Assembly: GCA_030435675.1 (NCBI GenBank)
Contig: CM059625.1
Location: forward strand, 7,564,001-7,628,000
Source: Steinernema hermaphroditum
Lineage: Eukaryota; Nematoda; Chromadorea; Rhabditida; Steinernematidae
Reading direction: 5' to 3'
Length of the DNA: 64,000 bases
Each line of letters starts with the position of its first letter. Position 1 is the first letter of the stretch. Below the pieces are notes generated by a model. The model made no database searches. It had not been told where the DNA came from and worked only from the letters and a program-made list of their open reading frames with translations. The position numbers were made by a program, and so were the translations under genes. Of the stretch, positions 57,059-64,000 are shown piece after piece.

Positions 57059-58067
57059 GTCGAGCCCTGAAATAGGCTCGCTGACCAAGGTGCAGACGGG
57101 AAAGTTTCCGAGACATGGGGATGACTTCGAGCAAACGCGGAAGAACTGCGCGACCTACGGACACTCTTGACGCGCGAGAGAGCGGCGGTCAGTCAGGTTT
57201 CGATGAGACGAACACTTGTTAAATGTCGTGCATTGATAAATCCAGAATGTCGAGAATAGAAACATTGCGCGAAATAGATCGACCTTACACGGCGCCTTGA
57301 ATAAGAGCACTCGAACCTAAACGGTTAGTCTAACCAAGAGGTTCCGACATATTCATTTTCTAGCACAAATAGTGCGGTTTTGCATTTGGGCCCCCTTAAG
57401 CTACCATTTGCAAATGTGCTCTAAGAGGTACAAACATTACAAAATAAGTTGCAAAAGAGCGAAACTTTGAAAATAAGTGAAAGTGGTAAACCGGTCCGCA
57501 CCTATACAGTTCAGACCGCAATGCAAATCGCTGAGTGAGGGCGACGTTCATCTTGAATGAGAAATTTTCTCTCGGAGTTGATATGCGCGAAAGAAAACGA
57601 GGCGCTTCCATGGAAGAGAAAACGATCCGCGCGACGACAGCGACGACAGGCAAAGCACGGACGACCGTGGCGATAACTGACCCGCAAATATCAATCAAAA
57701 ACCGCAGGATGCCAAAATGCCCTTTGGCGACGAAGGGATGGTCGAAAGATGACCGGGCGGAGTTTTCGACGTCGGGATGAAACGAATAGCGGATGACCAC
57801 CTGTGCGATCTCCACAGGATGCGCACATTCTCGATTGTGGTAGGATCTTCTTCATTGTGCGCACAAAGAGCGGATTTCTCCGATGTAGAAAGAGAAAGTT
57901 TTAACAGTGAAATTCCATCAAAATCGATTGCAGAAAAAGAAGAAGGCAAAAGGGTGAATCAAAAAATGGAAGACAATGCAACGAAGCCGGACGTTTGACC
58001 TCTCCGTCAGTTCGCTGATTCGGAACGGTTAACAACTTAGCGGTGTTTTTTGCCACATCTGGGGTAT
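57059..58067. other. intergenic, no gene recognised
   Basis: A minus frame at 57396-57815 (about 140 codons) includes a hydrophobic run (FLIDICGSVIATVVRALPVV) but has no splice context or known motif. The interval may include the Reeler gene promoter. Confidence 0.35.
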
Positions 58068-58500
58068 ATGGAATCTCACTCCTGTCGCGGAGGCGAGCGA
58101 TCGGTCCCTCATTCGCTCTTTGAGTGCCTTGTTGGTCAGACAGTAAACCCGGTGGCATCTTTGAGCACCCGGGACACCCGGAAGCTGTAGTCTCATCACC
58201 GCTGACAACAAGATGTACGACGCTAGGTATACGGCTGCATGAGAAGTCACCCCGAATGTCTCCGACGCTTTGAGGACCGGCGAAGACGCAAATCCCGGAC
58301 CACAGACTCATCTCTTCGATGCAGATGCGAGCCTCAAAGTCGGAAACGCCCCGAGAGGTAGAAGATCCGTTGCCCTTTCCGGAGTTTCGCCGATTCCCAG
58401 ATGCCCCATGAAGCAGTTTGATACCAATGCCGCTTCAGGGATGAAGCTTGCAGCCTTCGGTGTCATGCAAGGCGGAATACCGTTGATTTATAAAGTAAAG
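58068..58500 (+). repeat. interspersed repeat copy 2, related to 20262-20733
   Basis: This aligns with the reverse complement of 20262-20733 almost end to end, with shared blocks GATCGGTCCCTC, TCACCGCTGACAACAAGATG, GAGGACC(A/G)GCGAAGACGCAA and CCCAGATGCCCC. The copies differ by substitutions and small indels, so both are old. Confidence 0.7.
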
Positions 58501-59072
58501 AAGTGTGAAGTCTGGAGAGTATGGGACAGCTGAGAGAGCTGTGCAAAAAATTGTACATTTTTCAAAGTGGAAGATCAGTGGAGGAGCAAGGAGAAATCGA
58601 CTAAACAGAATTGCCGATGCTTCAACGACTTTGACGTGAAAAGTACTTGTAAACATCAACACTTGCGCCAAAGTCTGTCACAAATAATACCAAAGTACTC
58701 GGTTAAATAGTCTTATAATTTATAATATATCTGCACTACTCGTGTAATGCATCTGCACTACAAAATGAAGACATTCTTGAAAATTAAATTTTTGGGAGGA
58801 ATTTTTTCTCGTCGAGTTATCAGGGATTTATAGTTTCACTATCATTTCCTGGAAAGTTGTGCCTTGATCTATTTCACTTTTTGAAAGGTTTCCAAATGGA
58901 CGCAACTCTTATCTTATCGTGCAGCGATGGCGAAACTGTTGGCTAGCGAAGTCGCCGTGTTGCTTTCGAGTGCAGTCCTTCTTCGTGCGTTGATTAAGCA
59001 AAAACTGTTTACGCCTTTCTCGATCGACGTACCATCGCAAAGTACTAGTGGACGAAATTATTCCAGGCTGCG
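58501..59072. other. upstream region of MARVEL gene 1
   Basis: A frame at 58927 (MAKLLASEVAVLL) is hydrophobic but runs into a stop just as the MARVEL start appears in another frame, so it is probably 5' UTR or an outron; TTATTCCAG at 59058-59066 gives a trans-splice acceptor before the ATG at 59073. Confidence 0.4.
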
Positions 59073-59781
59073 ATGAATGCTGACCGATTTAAGAGCCTAC
59101 CGAATATTCTCAAGATCATAATCCCGGTAAGAGAGACCCGACGGACTTCTTTGAATCGATCCAAACGTTTCTGTGATATTTAGACAGTCACAGTGCTATG
59201 TATGATTTCACTCAGCCTGGCGCATTACCAACCTGCAGGCACTGGATTTATTTGGTTCACTTCACTCTTCTCACTAATATCCGAACTCATCATCATCGTT
59301 TTGTTTGCCCTGGAAATTGAGGACCTAATCATTCATAAGAGATTCTGCACGTGGCCTTTGGTGGTTAGTTTAAGCTTCAATTGACAGTGAAGACACAATG
59401 ACACCTAGGAGTGTTTTTTCTCCCTTCTCTTCTCGATTCTTTACTTCATTTGCATCTGGCTTTGTGTGAACGGAAGCGAGTATGGATCCACGACCGCCTT
59501 CACAGTTGCTGGGGTGCGTTCCCTATCACAATCCCTCCTTTAATTTGAGACGTCTTTAGTTCTTTTGCATGACGAACTTCATTCTTTACGCTTTCGATTT
59601 TGTCCTCTTTCTGCGGATTCACATCAGCCTTACACGCCTCTACGGTAATGTCCTACTCGTTGAGACATTTGAGTCCCAGCACTTGCGTCCAAGACATTTA
59701 CGTCCCAGACATTTGAGCACCAGACATTTGAATCCCAAACACAGAGTTCTAATGAAACGGTGGCATTTGCAAACCTTATGA
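59073..59781 (+). CDS. MARVEL-domain four-pass membrane protein 1
   Basis: MARVEL/CMTM-type proteins are four-helix membrane proteins of vesicle and junctional membranes. The start MNADRFKSLPNILKIIIP continues after an intron with TVTVLCMISLSLAHYQPAGT (helix 1), FIWFTSLFSLISELIIIVLF (helix 2) and EIEDLIIHKRFCTWPLV. A third exon (about 59408-59513) gives FFSLLFSILYFICIWLCVNG (helix 3), then STTAFTVAG. A fourth exon (from 59559) gives FFCMTNFILYAFDFVLFLRI (helix 4). The open frame then runs into a foldback element and encodes a repetitive basic tail (RPRHLRPRHLSTRHLNPKHR) to a stop at 59779. The true end may be an alternative splice at GTAATG (59646). It is followed by a second MARVEL gene. Confidence 0.75.
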
Positions 59782-60045
59782 AATATCTAATTGGTGATTT
59801 ATCTGCTCCACTTCTAGGTTTTAGTCGCAAAAAAGTATTTGAAAAACGATGAACACCTTAAGCGTTTAGTTGAAAATTTTGATTGGTATTTGAGTTCACT
59901 GCTTCTTACTTGATCACCAAAGTGATACTTCATAAGCGACGTTTCTGTCGTTTGCAAATGTTACCGTTTCGTCGAAGTTCTGTGTTCGGGACTCAACTGT
60001 CTGAAACTCGAATGTCTGAGACTCGAATGCCTCAACAACCTTATC
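59655..60045. mobile_element. foldback element with tandem 15-mers in its arms
   Basis: The left arm (about 59660-59805) and right arm (about 59910-60045) are inverted copies. Both contain variants of GACATTTGAGTCCCA in tandem (about five units left, three right), then ACACAGAGTTCTAATGAAAC, matched by ACACAGAACTTCGACGAAAC read on the other strand, and CATTTGCAAAC. No transposase is seen. The element overlaps the end of the open frame of MARVEL gene 1. Confidence 0.8.
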
Positions 60046-60437
60046 ACGACCACCCATTACAAAATTGTAGGCAGCGAAATTTGCCTACAGTGTAACCACA
60101 GATCACAGATAGCGTGTAGAGCGAACTTAGGTACACAAGAAAACATGCGCTGCTCCGGTGCATTTGGAGATTTTCTGTCCTTCTGAATCTTTCCCATCTT
60201 CTAACGATCCTTTTAGAAGCGTCAATCCACGAGTCTGCTCTTAACGCTTCCTCCTACGGTGCACCTTAAATCGATGATAAATATGAATTTGAATCAAGTT
60301 ATAATAAATAATGGCATAACTGGCTCGGAAGCAGTCTCATTTTCTGTTTTACGCTGTGCATTCGGCTTTGCGAATATCAGAACTCCTACGTGTATCCTGT
60401 TTTGACAGAGTTTCAGGAACAGAATTCGAAGATTTCC

Positions 60438-61056
60438 ATGAGCACTGCACTCCGCCATCCAATGTTTATTCGAATTGCGTCCATGGTAACTCATTCCACT
60501 ACTCCAACCCGATTCCGACAGTTTACCTTCAGCTTCTGTCGTTAACCTTTCTTCTGTGTCTATCGTCGGCAATTCCACAGAATGGCGTCGGCGCAAGCGT
60601 CTTCATAGCCCTCAGCTCCCTTATATTCGCATCTCTCTCCCTAGGGGTTACGATAGGCAACCTTCAAGAGAATTTTGTCCGCTGTGGCCTCTTCGTCTAC
60701 TTAGCAGGAGGAAATGATGATATTGTGTCGTGGAGAAACTTAGTAGGCCACCGGATGGTTTTAACCAAAGCTCGTCGGCATTTTAGGAGTACTCAGCCTC
60801 GCTATGTCTGAGCACATGCAATTTCGTCGGGATGATTCTGAATTGGGGTCTCGCCATGACTGAGCATGGAACGCCATACGGAGCAGCAGCGGTAAGTGGA
60901 TCTTCAGTTGATCTATAGAAAGCCTAACCCGCGCTCTTTCAGTTCTTTTCGTTTATGCTCTCCGTATTGTATCTTGCTGGTGCTATCATAGCTTTGAACA
61001 CCGATGAAGCCGAAGAAGCAGAAATAGTTCGTCTTTCAGCATATGAAAACTTGTAA
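60438..61056 (+). CDS. MARVEL-domain four-pass membrane protein 2
   Basis: The start MSTALRHPMFIRIASM ends at a GTAACT donor (60486). The acceptor TTTACCTTCAG (60521-60531) joins it in frame to LLSLTFLLCLSSAIPQNGVG (helix 1), then SVFIALSSLIFASLSLGVTI (helix 2). The middle exon border is uncertain between about 60660 and 60815. Helix 3 follows (CNFVGMILNWGLA), then MTEHGTPYGAAA, and after an intron FFSFMLSVLYLAGAIIALNT (helix 4) with the cytoplasmic tail EEAEIVRLSAYENL and a stop at 61054. Helix number and exon layout match gene 1, so the two look like diverged tandem duplicates. Confidence 0.7.
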
Positions 61057-61145
61057 ATACAACTTCTTCATCTCAGGAAAAATTAATAATGTGAATAAAG
61101 AAAGCATCTCCTCTTATACATACATGTCACGGAGAAAAATCTTTT

Positions 61146-62721
61146 TCACTTCACAACAGCCTTTAGTCCTCTGTTGTTTATTAATTCCATCGGTATTCCG
61201 TCGAGATTCATTCCGTGAAAGACTGTGTACATGAGGTAGACGTCGTGCTCTGACTGCCAGACGTGCTAAAAGCGCCAAAGTGTCATTATCGAGAAGAGTG
61301 CCTGTACTAACCATTATCTTTGGTATCACCAGAAGGATCTGTGACTGTCGTTTGACAAGTTGTATGGTCGACATATCCGGGAATCGGAGCTTCTGGTACT
61401 CGAACCAAGCTTCAATGATGCTGGAGACGATGGAATCACATGTCCGTTGCGCTTCGGCGGACAGACTGGCGTCTCCGTTGAAGAAGAGGATAGCCTTGAG
61501 CACCCCCAACTCGCGTTGGTCGATGTCGAGGTTTATCAGTGGAGGGAATATCTCTGTTTTGTAGCGGTAAGTCACGGTGTCAACAAGTTGGTTCCCACTA
61601 AACTAATAAAGTAACTAAACGGGAAAGTAACGATCTGCACCACAGTCCGTTTTTGCGAAGTTCCTGTGCGTCGTGGGGTATGTACGCGCCGTTGCCCATC
61701 GCGAAGCCGACCTCTAGAGCCGAATACTGCAGGAAGAACATGAAGGAGCTGGACAAAAAATTTAGTCGGAATAATTGCGCCTGAATTGTGATACTTTAGG
61801 ACGCACTCTTAAACTGTCGAGTACTTTGTCTGCTAAGCTGAGCTGACGGAACTGGGGGAATCCATTTGTCCAGTCCGCAATAGCTACGAACCCTCGGTAC
61901 CACACGAAGGTGACGTCAAGCGTGTTGAAGACGCGTTCACAGTCCCATCTGAACTTCGTCCTGGGGCAAACGAGATCGGGCTTCTGAAGGCCTTCCTCGA
62001 GCGAGACATGTCTGCCGTACATGTCGTTCAGCTTCTCAACGTCTGCTACAGTGATATTATCGAACGCCGGGTCGTAAAGATGTTCAAGTGATTGGTCTAT
62101 GCTGCTTAAGAAGTTGATGAAATTTGGCACTCCCGGTGTCGTAGACATCTGAGGGAAAACAGGGTTTGCAGGGGAAGGTGTATCATAGGTTGTTTGCACT
62201 GCTTTCCTTCCGCGCTTCACTTTTTCCGGTTTTCTGTCCTCTCTCACTTCTAATGAAACCGAAACGATATTTGTCTTTCTTTACATGAACTTACCCGTCA
62301 ATAGCATTCCCTTTCTGATGCACATTTCATATCGGCATGCCCGGCACTGATTGCGACACTCTTAACACAACGGTGATGTCAAAAACTACCATGACCAAAC
62401 CTACTTTTGTCAACCACACAACGACCGTCTTTGGAACAAACGTAAGTTTTCCGTTCTCGAACCGTTCGACGAAAAAACGCTTTGCAGCCAAAGCCTAAAT
62501 ACCCCGAATAGTTGTGTCGAATGAACCGTGAGACCATACAGCTGGGAATCCCATAGTGAAGTCCAATATCTCGGTCATCGGAACATACTGAGCAGTTAGG
62601 TTGTGGGTCTTCAATCGAACTGGAGCATATCGAATCTGTAAAAAAACGCGTTTCAGTGAGCACGTCAATCGAGTATTTGCATCTCGGCTTTATTTGACTC
62701 TCAATTACCTTTGTCGTCCAT
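61146..62721 (-). CDS. nuclear hormone receptor (supplementary nematode type)
   Basis: A ligand-regulated-type transcription factor. The start at 62721 gives MDDK, joined to DSICSSSIEDPQPNCSVCSD. The DNA-binding domain reads CSVCSDDRDIGLHYGIPSC, then across an intron (donor GTATGG, about 62487-62535) FGCKAFFRRTVRERKTYVC (P-box CKAFF), then across another intron KCRNQCRACRYEMCIRKGML. All eight zinc-binding cysteines of the two fingers appear. A Pro-rich hinge leads to the ligand-binding domain: CERVFNTLDVTFVWYRGFVA, LSLADKV, RSSFMFFLQYSALEVGFAMG, INLDIDQRELGVLKAILFFN, then HVWQSEHDVYLMYTVFHGMN and IPMELINNRGLKAVVK at the end. It is complete, with about eight exons. C. elegans has hundreds of such genes; no specific orthologue is proposed. 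Confidence 0.93.
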
Positions 62722-63605
62722 GGCAATGCGGAACGTTCAGCGAGACGACGCGGTGATACTCGGACTTGATAATCTCTGCTCGATAGAAGAACTCTCGTCA
62801 CATGGTGGCCGGTCCCCTAGCGAAGAGAAAGTGACGGTCGGTGAGACCAGAGACGGTCATACAATGAGAGAACACTTTCTGGTTTTGTTGATGCGGCGCA
62901 CTTAGCGCTCGGTAGACACACAATAACACAAAACATCGTGCTTTTCTGTTAAATAATTCCCTACTCTTGATATGAATGTACTTATAGTCAAGGTTACATG
63001 AACAGTAGAACGCAGGAGAGCCCCCTTTACTTCGCAAGTTTCACAACTATCTGGTAAACATCTTATCGTCTAAGTGACTAACAGCGAATCTTTGACATTG
63101 CAACTGTTTTCTAGTGTAAGCTGTCATTTTTAACGATATGTATCCTGGTAGTATAATAAGTAACGAAGGTGTGACTAAGTTTCTCCGTTGTGCACTAGGA
63201 GATATATGTTGCATGGTGAACGCCATTGAGTGAAGTCAATGAAGATGAAATGGTGTGAAAGTGATGTGTGAAATGATGAAATTGCGCCAAATCCTTTGAA
63301 GTCGGTTGAAAACCATCAAATAGCAGTAGTAGATAGAATTTTAGGCAAAATATTCACAGTGGATTTTGGCCACTTCTGTTGTAAGTACTAACTCAAACGG
63401 TACGGCAACACCTATAGTTTAGAGATTCAACATTGGTCCTGAATAGAATTCCCTGATAGATCAACGTACAATTTGGTATGCACTTGTGCCGTTTGTTACC
63501 TCTGAACGACTCACTCTTCGTCTGTTTATCTTGATAAATTATAATTTTATGTTTTAAGAGTTTGTATAGAAATCTTCTTTGATTTCAGGGTCACCAAGGT
63601 GAAGC
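62722..63605. other. divergent intergenic region between the nuclear receptor and RPF1
   Basis: About 0.9 kb, A+T-rich, and probably holding both promoters. A TTTGATTTCAG acceptor ends near 63589, 17 bases before the RPF1 ATG, and may be a trans-splice site. Confidence 0.4.
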
Positions 63606-64000
63606 ATGGGAGACAGCGATGTTGAGATGAACGGCGCGGACACGACTGAGGAGTCCAACCCATCGAAGAAGTACAAGAAGTTAAAGCTGCTTCCCGGCAA
63701 AGCGAATCGTGGTCGCAACATTAAACTTCAGAAGAAAGCTGTGCGTCATGTTTATTTTGTGCAATTGTGTTCTATTCGTGCTTTTAGGATAAGCGAGAGC
63801 GCCAAGATGCTCGCAAGAAGCTGCGAAAGAAGCTTGGAGATGATGCTCCTCCCAAAGAACAGCCCAAGACGCTCGAAAGCATGCGAGAGTACGAAGTTAC
63901 CACAGTGGATGAGAATGACGAAGAAGTCGAACATGATGAGCAACATGACGAGATGGCGTCGTACTTTAACCGAGAGACAAAACCAAAAGTTTTACTGACA
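63606..64000 (+). CDS. ribosome production factor 1 (RPF1), N-terminal part, cut by window end
   Basis: RPF1 is a nucleolar Brix-domain protein needed for 60S ribosome assembly. The start [20 protein letters not shown] leads to basic [20 protein letters not shown] and LQKKA; an intron (about 63741-63788) follows; exon 2 reads [20 protein letters not shown], then [20 protein letters not shown] and [18 protein letters not shown], where the window stops. ETKPKVLLT is the entry to the Brix domain and the linker matches the family closely. The C-terminal Brix and RNA-binding parts lie outside. The C. elegans orthologue is recalled as F44G4.1 on chromosome II. Confidence 0.9.

Noticed and set aside
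57535..57998. Overlapping plus and minus frames with plausible lengths
   Set aside because: No motif, no signal peptide and no splice chain; the frames overlap on both strands in a G+C-richer patch.

Overview
The window is genomic DNA from a nematode, most likely a rhabditid or other chromadorean. Genes carry many short introns of about 45-60 bases with pyrimidine-CAG acceptors, several start codons sit directly behind a splice acceptor (the layout expected for spliced-leader trans-splicing), and the neuropeptide precursor, the supplementary nuclear receptor and several other genes are of nematode type. The species cannot be named from the sequence alone. From memory, every gene I can place has its C. 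elegans counterpart on chromosome II (nlp-18, tag-180, samp-1, raga-1, saps-1, mel-11, cgt-3, vps-35, RPF1), so this looks like a piece of the same ancestral chromosome.

Layout. 0.6-1.1 kb: FAFA-type neuropeptide precursor (+). 2-12.7 kb: three head-to-tail minus-strand genes, RagA GTPase, a SAMP1/TMEM201-like membrane protein and a calcium-channel alpha2delta subunit; a TTAA-flanked element with a minisatellite core sits between the first two. 13.5-16 kb: SAPS-domain PP6 regulatory subunit (+). 17.9-20.1 kb: an unrecognised protein with repeated beta-barrel-like segments (+). 20.2-21.7 kb: two repeats. 22.6-23.8 kb: small coiled-coil gene (+). 24.1-28.4 kb: myosin phosphatase targeting subunit MEL-11 (-).

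30.6-37.2 kb is a transposon cluster. It holds an apparently intact tyrosine-recombinase retrotransposon of the DIRS/PAT class with split direct repeats, then a Helitron Rep relic interrupted by a TTAA inverted-repeat element. 40.2-43.9 kb: an SLC19 folate-type transporter (+) and a convergent ceramide glucosyltransferase (-). 46.2-49.3 kb: retromer VPS35 (-). 50.7-57.1 kb: secreted proteins, namely a short peptide, a Cys-rich protein, an EGF/ShKT protein and a Reeler protein. 58.1-60 kb: a second copy of the 20 kb repeat and a foldback element. 59.1-61.1 kb: two tandem MARVEL-domain genes (+). 61.1-62.7 kb: a nuclear receptor (-). 63.6 kb to the edge: the start of ribosome biogenesis factor RPF1 (+).

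Most host genes are conserved housekeeping or signalling genes with no evident shared pathway. Two act in TORC1/phosphatase control (RagA, SAPS) and two in membrane traffic or lipids (VPS35, ceramide glucosyltransferase). The most unusual material is the mobile DNA: the split-repeat retrotransposon, the nested TTAA elements and the satellite-bearing element. Exon borders were read by eye, so spans are more reliable than individual splice sites.
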